Positions 8,975-17,566 of a DNA stretch of 64,000 nt are shown here, in pieces (positions within the stretch are counted from its first letter, which is position 1; every line of letters begins with the position of its first letter). The position numbers were made by a program, and so were the translations under genes. Under the pieces are notes generated by a model that worked only from the letters and a program-made list of their open reading frames with translations, had not been told where the DNA came from and made no database searches. Origin of the DNA: Pseudomonas pudica (GTDB lineage Bacteria; Pseudomonadota; Gammaproteobacteria; Pseudomonadales; Pseudomonadaceae); contig NZ_JADLJS010000001.1 in NCBI RefSeq assembly GCF_015680405.1, forward strand, positions 279,203 through 343,202. The letters run 5' to 3'.

Positions 8975-11286
8975 GACTGGCCACCTGCCGAGGTACAGCC
9001 GGCAAGCAATGCCTGCAGGGCAGCATCCGGCTCGGTTGCGGTCGTCAGCTGCAGCGAACCTTGGCCAACCTCGTAGCGCACCTGGGCGCTACAACCGGGG
9101 GTAACGCCAGCCAGGCGGGCATAGCCGTTCTGGTCGACCATACCCTGGCGCTGGGTGCCATCGGACAACGTCGCTACGTAGGCCGTGCCCGCAATCGGCG
9201 TACCGTCGGCATGCACCAGGCGAAACTCGATTTCCTCCTGCGACGGTGCAGGCGGCTCGCCGTAACGTGCAGGCGCCTTTACCTGGGCGATGGCATGCAA
9301 CAGCAGTGGCTCGGGGCAACCGATTTCGATGCGGCCATCAACCAGCTTGATGAACGCCCCGCCGCAACTCAGGGTCAGCGACGTTCGGCTGTCGATGTGC
9401 ACATGGCCGTGATGGCTGGTGATCGACACATCGTCATTGGCATCGACCCGCAGTTGCCCGCCGACCTGCACACGCTTGTCCTGCGCGACCTGCTCGCTGG
9501 CCTCGAGGCCAACCATCACGCTCAACGCCCCGCCAACGGCCAACGACTTGCCCAGGCCTATGCTTTCGACTTTGCCAAGGGCGACCGTTTCGCTCTTGCT
9601 GGCGCCGACCTTGACACTGCGGTTGCCACCTATGTGCACCACTTCGTCATGCTCGACGCGCTCGCTACGATCATTGCCGATGAGCGTGGTTTCGTTGTGT
9701 TTCACGACGTTGTTCTGGTCGCGCTCGGCATGAATGAATACTTCCTGGCGCCCCAGTTCGTCCTCGAAGCGCAACTCGTTGAAGCCATCGCCTTTATGGG
9801 TCTGGCTCTTGATGGTCATGCGGGTCTTGTGTTCGGGCAGGTCGTAAGGCGGCAGCTGGTCACCGCAGTAGGTGCGCCCGGTGATCATCGGCTGGTCCGG
9901 GTCGCCATTGACGTACTGGACAATCACATCCTGGCCAATACGCGGAATGGCCATCGAACCCCAACTGCCACCGGCCCAGCCTTGCGACACCCGCACCCAG
10001 CAGGAACTGAATTCGTTGTTGCTGCTTTCACGGTCCCAGGGGAAGCTGACCTTGACCCGCCCCCACTGGTCGCAAAAAATCTCTTCGCCCGGCGGGCCGA
10101 CCACGGTGGCCATGTGCGGGCCATCGATACGCGGCTTGGCCAAGGGTGCCGGGCGCCATTCGGCCATGCCTTGCACCAGCTGCGCATCGTTCACATAGCG
10201 GGTACCTTGTTCGGCGCCGACGGCTTCTTCCTGCAGGCTGGTGAACTGCGTACCTTCGTGGCACAGGCTGATTACGCGCCAGTGCACATTGAGGTCTTCA
10301 CGCGGGTGGCCGACGAGTGTGAAGCTCAGGCCTGGCTGCAGGCGCACGTCATCGCCCTGTACTTCGGCCAGGAGGGCGTCATGACGCAGCGCCGTCAGCC
10401 GCGTTTCAGTGAAGGGCTTGCCGACCGCATCGCGCTTGTAGCGCCCCGGGTAATCAAAAAATTCGTAGTCCAGCGACTGGTGCGTGATTCCGCTGGCCTG
10501 AGCCTTGTGCTCCTGGCGATAGGCCGGGTTGGTGAAGGTGTAGTCGCGCTGCACCTGCTGCGCGGTACGCACCTGCTCGCAGTAGCGCAAACGCCGCAGG
10601 CAGGTACGGGCCTGGTCGCCACCGCTGCTGGCGTGGTACAGCACCTTGTCGGGGCCGAGATCATCTTCATCCAGCCAAAGCGCCTCATCATCTACGGGCT
10701 TTAGCGAGCCCCGGCTGAGCAACCCAAGCGATAGCAGGCGATCGGTAACGATCAGCGTGTGGTGCCTGGCGCAGTGTGCAAAGCGGTAGACGAAGCCCTC
10801 TTCAGCGGCGAGGCGATGGATGAAGTCGAGGTCGGTTTCCCCCGCCTGGACACAAAACTCACGCACCTGGTGATCGGCGCTGCTATTGAGCTCAAACCGG
10901 GCAATGCCCTGACGCTTGAACATCAGTTCAAGAATCTGAGGTACGGTTTTCTGCTGGAAGATTCGCCAGTTCGAACGCAAGCGGGCACGGGCCAGTTGCG
11001 GCTCGACCACAGCGTGGTAGCGCGTGCGACAGAAGCCGGTTTCACCTTGGCTGAAGGCACTGACCAAGCCATGCACCTGACGCAGTGGCCGGCCTGCGCA
11101 ATAAAGGGTGAATAGCGCAGGCTTGTCGAGCACCTGGCCGAAGTCGACATCACTGTCGTAGCTGACAAGTTCAAGGCTCAGCACAAATGGCTGGCTGATA
11201 GCTTCTTCCAGCTTGAATGAAACCACTTCGAACTCCGTGCGCCCGGCGAGCGCCTGAAATCCGAAACGAAAGTCCGACTGTTTCAT
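8971..11286 (-). CDS. vgrG: type VI secretion spike protein VgrG with C-terminal transthyretin-like extension
   Basis: This 771-residue protein has the gp27-like N-terminal half (FRFGFQALAGRTEFEVVSF onward, with SDVDFGQVLDKPALF), the gp5-like OB fold (DQWGRVKVSFPWDR, CWVRVSQGWAGGSWG, RIGQDVIVQYVNGDPDQP) and a DUF2345 region (LIGNDRSERVEHDEVVHIGG to SCGGAFIKL). After about residue 690 comes an extra beta domain (EIEFRLVHADGTPIAGTAYV, QGMVDQNGYARLAGV) of the transthyretin-like type used by some VgrGs to hold a specific effector. It heads the unit vgrG-toxin-immunity-immunity-PAAR. No T6SS sheath or membrane-complex genes are nearby, so it is an orphan spike cluster that depends on apparatus encoded elsewhere. 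Confidence 0.95.
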   Translation of the reverse strand: MKQSDFRFGFQALAGRTEFEVVSFKLEEAISQPFVLSLELVSYDSDVDFGQVLDKPALFTLYCAGRPLRQVHGLVSAFSQGETGFCRTRYHAVVEPQLARARLRSNWRIFQQKTVPQILELMFKRQGIARFELNSSADHQVREFCVQAGETDLDFIHRLAAEEGFVYRFAHCARHHTLIVTDRLLSLGLLSRGSLKPVDDEALWLDEDDLGPDKVLYHASSGGDQARTCLRRLRYCEQVRTAQQVQRDYTFTNPAYRQEHKAQASGITHQSLDYEFFDYPGRYKRDAVGKPFTETRLTALRHDALLAEVQGDDVRLQPGLSFTLVGHPREDLNVHWRVISLCHEGTQFTSLQEEAVGAEQGTRYVNDAQLVQGMAEWRPAPLAKPRIDGPHMATVVGPPGEEIFCDQWGRVKVSFPWDRESSNNEFSSCWVRVSQGWAGGSWGSMAIPRIGQDVIVQYVNGDPDQPMITGRTYCGDQLPPYDLPEHKTRMTIKSQTHKGDGFNELRFEDELGRQEVFIHAERDQNNVVKHNETTLIGNDRSERVEHDEVVHIGGNRSVKVGASKSETVALGKVESIGLGKSLAVGGALSVMVGLEASEQVAQDKRVQVGGQLRVDANDDVSITSHHGHVHIDSRTSLTLSCGGAFIKLVDGRIEIGCPEPLLLHAIAQVKAPARYGEPPAPSQEEIEFRLVHADGTPIAGTAYVATLSDGTQRQGMVDQNGYARLAGVTPGCSAQVRYEVGQGSLQLTTATEPDAALQALLAGCTSAGGQS

Positions 11287-11350
11287 GAGTTGCTCTACCC
11301 GCCATCATGTTTACCGGCGAAAAAACAACCACATCCTGGCTTTCTTCAAG

Positions 11351-11515
11351 ATGAGTACGTCGAATGAAAATTGCCCGTCGCCAACGCCCAAGCCGGCTAG
11401 ATCCGTGGCATTGGCGGACTTGACCGATGACGACAGTGAGGATGAGGCAGTGAATGAAGAGCAACTTAAACCGTACCGCTCCGCCATGACAGGAACGATG
11501 GGTTTCATGCATTGA
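11351..11515 (+). CDS. small acidic ORF (54 aa), precursor-peptide-like layout, unknown
   Basis: A 54-codon ORF divergent from vgrG begins MSTSNENCPSPTPKPARSVA, has an acidic middle (LTDDDSEDEAVNEEQLKPY) and ends RSAMTGTMGFMH. The acidic leader-like part followed by a short Met/Gly-rich tail resembles peptide-natural-product precursors, but no modifying enzyme lies next to it. There is no strong ribosome-binding sequence before the ATG. The frame extends upstream to 11285 with no better start. The surrounding DNA is AT-rich compared with the genome. It may equally be a chance ORF. Confidence 0.3.
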   Translation: MSTSNENCPSPTPKPARSVALADLTDDDSEDEAVNEEQLKPYRSAMTGTMGFMH

Positions 11516-12183
11516 CGACTTCGTAGGAAATTTCCTAAAGCATCAACTTACAAACTTTTGCGCGTGCGAGTCCGCTCACTGAAAAACCAGCAATTCAAGC
11601 CAGAAAAATAATAAATACAGTTACTAAAAGTTCGCGAAACAGCCCCTTTCATTCATCCTGAAATCACTTGAATTCCGAAATGCACCATTCTGTTGGAGGG
11701 CGATGACCTTGGCACCCCTCAATCGCACCAAAAAGGTGCATGAGTGGCAAGAATTGGGGCATGCCGTCTGCCCCTCATCCACCGCGCCAAACCTATCGTC
11801 ACATCCGGTCACAACCGCCAACGTTTGCGTCTACTCCGCGGCACGACAATGGTGACCAGTGGGTCACATTTTTATCTCTTTCTCTCCTACACTCGGTTTT
11901 CGGCCCGCCATTTGCTCAACGGAAGAGTGACGAAAAAAAGTCGAACTTTACGGAACGCGGGCAGGTCAGGAACTAAGTAGGCCAAACGCAAAGGGACTTC
12001 CCAGCCTCGGCCCACACACCCCACCAGCCCAATCGCCTTCGGCGGGAATGCCGATCGCGCCGTGCCTGCGCGCACGACCTTGGGGCATGGAACGCACTAC
12101 GCAGAATCCAGAAACAGAGAGAACCAACACGAAACATTGCCACGGGTGCCAGCACCCGGCCAAGCATAGGGATGGAGAGAAGT
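11516..12183. other. long non-coding gap upstream of glgA
   Basis: About 670 bases carry no ORF with convincing start or codon use. The left part (to about 11930) is AT-rich with short homopolymer runs. The right part returns to high GC and includes a GAACTT box at 11943 with a possible AlgU -10 at 11966, leaving an untranslated leader of around 210 bases before glgA. CCTTCGGCGGGAATGCC and GCACGGGTGCC-like short hairpins occur in the leader, but no known riboswitch was recognised. Confidence 0.6.
11943..11970 (+). promoter_or_regulatory. candidate AlgU (sigma-E type) promoter for the glgA-treZ-malQ-treY operon
   Basis: GAACTT (11943-11948) matches the AlgU -35 exactly. After 17 bases comes TCAGG (11966-11970), a partial match to the TCTGA -10. 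Osmotic induction of trehalose genes through AlgU is known in pseudomonads; use of this site is inference. Confidence 0.45.
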
Positions 12184-13743
12184 ATGATCAGTGCCGCTGT
12201 CGAGCCTCACGTAGATTCATTCAACCCGGACAACCGCGAACCGCTCACCCCGGACTTCGCCACGACAGGCAAGGCACCCGGCGCCCAGCGCCAGCACAAC
12301 CGCAACAAGCGCAAGATTTTGTTCGTGACCTCGGAAATCGCCGACCTGGTGAAAACCGGTGGCCTGGGTGACGTGTCCGCCGCCCTGCCCCGGGCACTGG
12401 CCCACCTGCACGACGTGCGAGTGCTGATCCCCGGCTACCGCCAGGTGATGGAAAGCGACAACCCCATCCACATTGTCGGTGAGCTGGGTGGCCACGCCGC
12501 CCTGCCGCCATGCAAGATCGGGCGCATGGACATGGCCGACGGCCTGGTCATCTATGTGCTGATCTGCCCCGAACTGTACCAGCGCGACGGCACCCCCTAT
12601 GGTGCCAACAACGGCCGCGACTGGCCCGACAACCACATCCGTTTCGCCCGCCTGGGCCTGGCCGCCGCCGAAATCGCCGCCGGCGAAGGCAGGATCCACT
12701 GGAAGCCCGAAGTGGTGCACGCCCACGACTGGCCCGCCGGTCTGGCGCCGGCCTACATGCACTGGCGCGGGTTGAGCACGCCTACCCTGTTCACCATTCA
12801 CAACCTGGCCTACCAGGGTGTGTACAGCCGCGGCTGCAGCCCGGAGCTGGCAATCCCCGAACATGCCATGCAGCAGGAAGGCATGGAGTTTTACGGCAAG
12901 CTGTCGTTCCTCAAGGCCGGCCTGGCCTATTCCAGCCACATCACCACGGTCAGCGCCACCTATGCCCGGGAAATCACCACCCCGGAATTCGGCTGCGGCC
13001 TGGACGGCTTCCTCGCCAGCAAGGCCCAGCAAGGCCTGCTCGGCGGCATTCCCAACGGCATCGACGAAAGCTGGGACTCGGCCACCGACAAGCACCTGCA
13101 GCACAACTTCAGCATCAATGACTGGGAAGGCAAGGCGCGCAATGCCCAGGCAGTGCGCGAGCTGTTCGAACTGCTGCCCTCCGAAGGCCCGCTGTTCGCC
13201 GTGGTTTCGCGCCTGGTCTACCAGAAAGGCCTGGACCTTACCCTCGGTGTCGCCGACTACATCGTCGAGCAAGGCGGGCAGATCGCGATCATCGGCCGTG
13301 GCGAGCCGGAAGAAGAACAAGCCATGCGCGAGCTGGCGCTACGCCACCCGGGCCGTATCGGCGTGCGCATCGGCTTCAACGAAACCGATGCCCGGCGCAT
13401 GTTCGCCGGCAGCGACTTCCTGCTGATGCCGTCACGCTACGAGCCGTGCGGCCTCAGCCAGATGTACGCGCAGCGCTTCGGTTCGTTGCCGGTGGCACGC
13501 AATACCGGCGGCCTGGCCGACACCATCGAGTCCGGTGTCACCGGTTTCCTGTTCGATGAGTCCACCGTCGAGAGCTATCGCCAGGCCCTCAGCCGCGCCT
13601 TCTATGTCTATGGCAAGAAGGACCTGCTGAATGCGATGCGCTGCCTGTCGATGACCCAACCGTTCAACTGGTGCCAGGCCGTGGAACCCTACGCACGCCT
13701 GTACGAAGACCTGGTCAAGCAGGCGCAGCACAGCCACTACTGA
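12184..13743 (+). CDS. glgA: glycogen/starch synthase (GT5)
   Basis: This 519-residue cytosolic glycosyltransferase adds glucosyl units from a nucleotide sugar, normally ADP-glucose, to alpha-1,4-glucan. KILFVTSEIADLVKTGGLGD (about 44-63) carries the KTGGLGD donor-binding loop. The second Rossmann domain holds VVSRLVYQKGLDL and the GT5 signature SRYEPCGLSQMYAQRFGSLP with NTGGLADT. The first 40 residues are a low-complexity extension rich in Pro, Asn and Gln. I use the ATG at 12184, which has GGAGAG five bases upstream, rather than 12172. It heads glgA-treZ-malQ-treY. With no glgC in the window, the ADP-glucose source is unclear. Confidence 0.95.
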   Translation: MISAAVEPHVDSFNPDNREPLTPDFATTGKAPGAQRQHNRNKRKILFVTSEIADLVKTGGLGDVSAALPRALAHLHDVRVLIPGYRQVMESDNPIHIVGELGGHAALPPCKIGRMDMADGLVIYVLICPELYQRDGTPYGANNGRDWPDNHIRFARLGLAAAEIAAGEGRIHWKPEVVHAHDWPAGLAPAYMHWRGLSTPTLFTIHNLAYQGVYSRGCSPELAIPEHAMQQEGMEFYGKLSFLKAGLAYSSHITTVSATYAREITTPEFGCGLDGFLASKAQQGLLGGIPNGIDESWDSATDKHLQHNFSINDWEGKARNAQAVRELFELLPSEGPLFAVVSRLVYQKGLDLTLGVADYIVEQGGQIAIIGRGEPEEEQAMRELALRHPGRIGVRIGFNETDARRMFAGSDFLLMPSRYEPCGLSQMYAQRFGSLPVARNTGGLADTIESGVTGFLFDESTVESYRQALSRAFYVYGKKDLLNAMRCLSMTQPFNWCQAVEPYARLYEDLVKQAQHSHY

Positions 13744-13757
13744 ACGGGGATTTGAAG

Positions 13758-15500
13758 ATGCACAGACATGGCGCACACCTGCTGGACGCCACGTCGGCGC
13801 GCTTCGCCCTCTGGGCGCCGGATGCGCGCAGCGTGAGCGTGGAACTGGAGCAGCAGCCGGCCATCGAGCTGTTGCCCGATGATGAGGGCTGGTACAGCGG
13901 CGTGGCCCCGTGCCAGGCCGGTGACCGTTACCACTACCGTATCGACGGTGAACTGCAGGTAGCCGACCCGGCCTCGCGCTACCAGCCCGACGGCGTACAG
14001 GGGCCGAGCCAGGTCGTGGATGTGGTCGGCTATGCCTGGCAACACCCCTGGCAAGGCCGGCCCTGGCACGAGGCGGTCATCCAGGAGCTGCATGTCGGCC
14101 TGCTCGACGGCTACGCCGGGGTCGCCCGGCAACTGCCGCGCCTGGCCGAGCTGGGTATCAGCGCCATCGAGCTGATGCCGCTGGGGCAGTTCCCAGGCGA
14201 GCGCAACTGGGGTTACGACGGCGTGCTGCCCTATGCACCGCAAAACACCTACGGCAGCCCCGAGCAGTTGTGTGCGCTGGTCGACCAGGCCCATGGCAAT
14301 GGGCTGATGGTGCTGGTCGATGTGGTGTACAACCACTTCGGCCCCGACGGCAATTACCTGCACCAGTATGCCAGCCCGTTCTTCCGCGAAGACCGGCAGA
14401 CCCCCTGGGGCGCAGCCATCGACTTTCGTCGCCCGCAGGTGCGCGAGTACTTCATCCAGAACGCCCTGATGTGGCTGTGCGACTACCGCTTCGATGGCCT
14501 GCGCCTTGACGCCGTGCACGCCATCGACCAGCCCGACTTCCTGGTCGAGCTGGCACAAAGGGTACGCGCTGCAGTGGAGCCGGGCCGCCAGGTGTGGCTG
14601 GTACTGGAGAACGAGCACAACCAGGCCTTCCTGCTGGAACAAGGCTTCGACGCGCAGTGGAACGACGACGGCCACAATGCCCTGCACGTGCTGTTGACCG
14701 GCGAAACCGAAGGCTACTACGCCGACTACCAGCATCGCCCCATCGACCAGCTGGCCCGCTGCCTTGGCGAAGGCTTCGTGTTCCAGGGCCAGGCCAACCG
14801 CCATGGCACGCCCCGCGGCGAGCCCAGCGGGCACCTGCCACCCAGCGCCTTCGTGCTGTTCCTGCAGAACCACGACCAGGTCGGCAACCGTGCCCTCGGC
14901 GAGCGCCTGACCCGCCTGTGCCCGCCGCCGGCGCTGCGGGCAGCCACCGCCCTGTTGCTGCTGGCGCCGATGATCCCGCTGCTGTTCATGGGCGACGAAG
15001 ACGGCAGCTGCCGGCCGTTCCTGTTCTTTACCGACTTCCATGACCAACTGGCCGACGCCGTGCGCGAAGGCCGGCGCGGCGAGTTCGCCCATTTCGCCGC
15101 CTTCGCCGACCCCGAACAGCGCCAACGCATCCCCGACCCCAACGCCGAACAGACCTTCGAGGCGTCCCGCCCGCAGGCCCGGGAAGTCGTCGCCGGTTGG
15201 CACGGTCTGTACCAGCAGTTGCTTGACCTGCGTCGCCGCCATGTGATCCCGCGCCTGCCAGGCAGTCGCGCGCTGGGCGCCGAGGTGCTCGGCGACAAGG
15301 CACTGACCGCACGCTGGCGCCTGGGTGATGGCAGCACCTTGCGCATCGACCTGAACCTGGCCGCCACCCCGCAGCCCGCCGAGCTGCCCGCACCAGCAAC
15401 CCGATTGTTCGACAGCAGCGACACCCGTCACCCCGACACCCATCTGGCCGCGTACAGCTGCGTGGTCAGCCTGCTTCCCCCTGCCAAGGAGCGCCCATGA
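13758..15500 (+). CDS. treZ: malto-oligosyltrehalose trehalohydrolase (GH13)
   Basis: TreZ releases trehalose from maltooligosyl-trehalose made by TreY. The 580-residue protein has an N-terminal CBM48-like sandwich (ARFALWAPDARSVSVELEQQ) and a GH13 barrel. The catalytic elements are GLRLDAVHAID (nucleophile Asp), LVLENEHNQAFLLE (acid/base Glu) and LQNHDQVGNRALGERL (transition-state Asp); VYNHFGPDGNYL is the first conserved region. The start at 13758 follows a short gap after glgA; an in-frame start at 13671 would lie inside glgA. Its stop overlaps the malQ ATG by four bases, so translation is coupled. Confidence 0.95.
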   Translation: MHRHGAHLLDATSARFALWAPDARSVSVELEQQPAIELLPDDEGWYSGVAPCQAGDRYHYRIDGELQVADPASRYQPDGVQGPSQVVDVVGYAWQHPWQGRPWHEAVIQELHVGLLDGYAGVARQLPRLAELGISAIELMPLGQFPGERNWGYDGVLPYAPQNTYGSPEQLCALVDQAHGNGLMVLVDVVYNHFGPDGNYLHQYASPFFREDRQTPWGAAIDFRRPQVREYFIQNALMWLCDYRFDGLRLDAVHAIDQPDFLVELAQRVRAAVEPGRQVWLVLENEHNQAFLLEQGFDAQWNDDGHNALHVLLTGETEGYYADYQHRPIDQLARCLGEGFVFQGQANRHGTPRGEPSGHLPPSAFVLFLQNHDQVGNRALGERLTRLCPPPALRAATALLLLAPMIPLLFMGDEDGSCRPFLFFTDFHDQLADAVREGRRGEFAHFAAFADPEQRQRIPDPNAEQTFEASRPQAREVVAGWHGLYQQLLDLRRRHVIPRLPGSRALGAEVLGDKALTARWRLGDGSTLRIDLNLAATPQPAELPAPATRLFDSSDTRHPDTHLAAYSCVVSLLPPAKERP

Positions 15501-17566
15501 GCGAAACCGCCCTGCACCGGCTGGCGACCCGCGTCGGGCTGAGCCGCGACTGGATCGACGCCAATGCCCGGCCCCAGCGTGTCAGCGACGAGGTACTGCG
15601 CAACATCCTTGAAGGCCTTGGTCACCCAGCCTCCGATGACGCCGCCATTGCCGCCAGCCTGCGCGCCGTGGACGCTGCCGAAGACAGTGAGCACCTGCCG
15701 CCACTGCTGACCGCCGACCTCGGCCAGCCGCTGCCACTGGCGCGCTATTTCAGCGCTGCCAGCGTCGCACACTGCACCCTGGAGGACCACAGCGCCCTCA
15801 CCCTGAACCTCGACGACCAGGCCCGCCTGCCCGGTGCACTGCCCATCGGCTACCACCAAGTGGAAATCGACAGCCGCCGCTTCACCGTGGCCGTGGCCCC
15901 GCCACGCTGCTACAGCCTCGAAGACCGGGTGCAGCAGCCGCCCCCGCGCTGCTGGGGCCTGGCGGTGCAGCTGTACAGCCTGCGCCGCCCCGGCGATGGC
16001 GGCTATGGCGACTGCCTGGCCCTGGAACAACTGGCCCGCGCGGCCGCCGAGCGCGGTGCCGATGCCTTGGCCATCAGCCCGATCCACGCGCTGTCGGCCA
16101 TCGACCAGACGCACTACAGCCCCTACTCGCCCTCCAGCCGCCTGCTGCTCAATACCCTGTACGCCAGCCCTGCCGCGCTGCTGGGCGAGCGGGAGGTGCG
16201 CGTGGCCATCGAAGCCTGCGGCCTGGAGCAACAACTGGAAGACCTGGAGCAAAGCCCGCTGGTTGACTGGCCGCGTGCCGCCAGCGCCCGCCAACGCCTG
16301 CTCGAAGCCCTGTACCAGGGTTTCAGCCAGGGCGACCACCCACTGCGCAAGGATTTCGACAGCTTCCGCGAAGCCGGTGGCCAGGCGCTGGAGCACCATT
16401 GCCGCTTCGAGGTGCTGCAGGCCCAGGCCGTGGAGCATGGCCTGGGCGCCGACTGGCGCCATTGGCCCAAGGCCTGGCACGACCCATACCACCCGGAAGT
16501 GGAGGCCTTCGCCAACGCCTACCCGGCCAAGGTCGAGTTCCATGCTTTCTGCCAATGGCTGACCGAACGGGGCCTGCAACGCGCCCAGGAAGCGGCACGC
16601 GGCAACGGCATGGCGGTCGGCCTGATCGCTGACCTGGCGGTGGGCGCCGATGGTGCCGGCAGCCAGGCCTGGAGCCGCCAGGACGAGCTGCTGGCAGGGC
16701 TGAATGTAGGCGCACCGCCCGACATCCTCAACCGTGCCGGCCAGGACTGGGGCATCTGCGCCTTCTCGCCCGAGGGCCTCAAGCGCAACGGCTACCGCGC
16801 CTTCATCGAAATGCTGCGGGCCAACCTCGCCCACGCCGGCGGCCTGCGCATCGACCATGTCATGGGCCTGCGCCGGCTGTGGCTGATCCCGCAAGGGGCC
16901 AAGCCCAGCGAAGGCGCCTACCTCAACTACCCGCTGGACGACCTGCTGCGCCTGCTGGCGCTGGAGTCGGTGCGCCACCAGGCAATCATCCTCGGCGAAG
17001 ACCTGGGCACCGTGCCGGAAGGCCTGCGCGAGCAACTGGCGGCCAAGGCCGTGCTGGGCATGCGCGTGCTGCCCTTCGAGCAGACCCAGCCCGGCCATTT
17101 CAAGCCGATTCTCGACTGGCCGGACAACGCCCTGGCCACCACCGGCACCCACGACCTGGCGCCGTTGGCCGGCTGGCTGGAAAACCGCGACATCGACTGG
17201 AGCCACCGCCTGCAACTGATCGATGCCGCCACCGAACTGCACTGGCGCCACGACCGGCAGAAGGAACACGATGGCCTGCGCCGTACCCTGGAAGCCAACT
17301 ACGGCACGCTGCCGGACAACGACGCGCTGATCGACGCAGCCATCCGCTACGTTGGCCACACCCGCGCACCGCTGGTACTGGTGCCGCTGGAAGACCTGCT
17401 GGGCTGCGACGAGCAACCCAACCTGCCCGGTACCACCGCCGGCCACCCCAACTGGCGCCGGCGCTTCGCCCGGCCGGTACGTGAACTGCTCGACGACGAA
17501 GACGCCGCGCGGCGCCTGGAGCTCCTGGCCCAGGCTCGCGAACAGGCCTGGGAGCGTGACCGATGA
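15497..17566 (+). CDS. malQ: 4-alpha-glucanotransferase (amylomaltase, GH77)
   Basis: MalQ transfers maltodextrin segments between alpha-1,4-glucans, adjusting chain length for TreY. The 689-residue protein has an N-terminal extension of about 145 residues before the GH77 barrel, which begins near RCWGLAVQLYSLRRPGDGGYG. Catalytic motifs are GGLRIDHVMGLRRLW (nucleophile), IILGEDLGTVPEGLREQL (acid/base) and TTGTHDLAPLAGW. SPYSPSSRLLLNTLYASPAAL is the family substrate loop. It overlaps treZ upstream and treY downstream by four bases each, placing it in the middle of a tightly coupled glucan-to-trehalose operon. Confidence 0.95.
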   Translation: MSETALHRLATRVGLSRDWIDANARPQRVSDEVLRNILEGLGHPASDDAAIAASLRAVDAAEDSEHLPPLLTADLGQPLPLARYFSAASVAHCTLEDHSALTLNLDDQARLPGALPIGYHQVEIDSRRFTVAVAPPRCYSLEDRVQQPPPRCWGLAVQLYSLRRPGDGGYGDCLALEQLARAAAERGADALAISPIHALSAIDQTHYSPYSPSSRLLLNTLYASPAALLGEREVRVAIEACGLEQQLEDLEQSPLVDWPRAASARQRLLEALYQGFSQGDHPLRKDFDSFREAGGQALEHHCRFEVLQAQAVEHGLGADWRHWPKAWHDPYHPEVEAFANAYPAKVEFHAFCQWLTERGLQRAQEAARGNGMAVGLIADLAVGADGAGSQAWSRQDELLAGLNVGAPPDILNRAGQDWGICAFSPEGLKRNGYRAFIEMLRANLAHAGGLRIDHVMGLRRLWLIPQGAKPSEGAYLNYPLDDLLRLLALESVRHQAIILGEDLGTVPEGLREQLAAKAVLGMRVLPFEQTQPGHFKPILDWPDNALATTGTHDLAPLAGWLENRDIDWSHRLQLIDAATELHWRHDRQKEHDGLRRTLEANYGTLPDNDALIDAAIRYVGHTRAPLVLVPLEDLLGCDEQPNLPGTTAGHPNWRRRFARPVRELLDDEDAARRLELLAQAREQAWERDR

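Noticed and set aside
15428..17446. 672-codon open frame antisense to malQ
   Set aside because: malQ in the other direction has all catalytic motifs; this frame has none.
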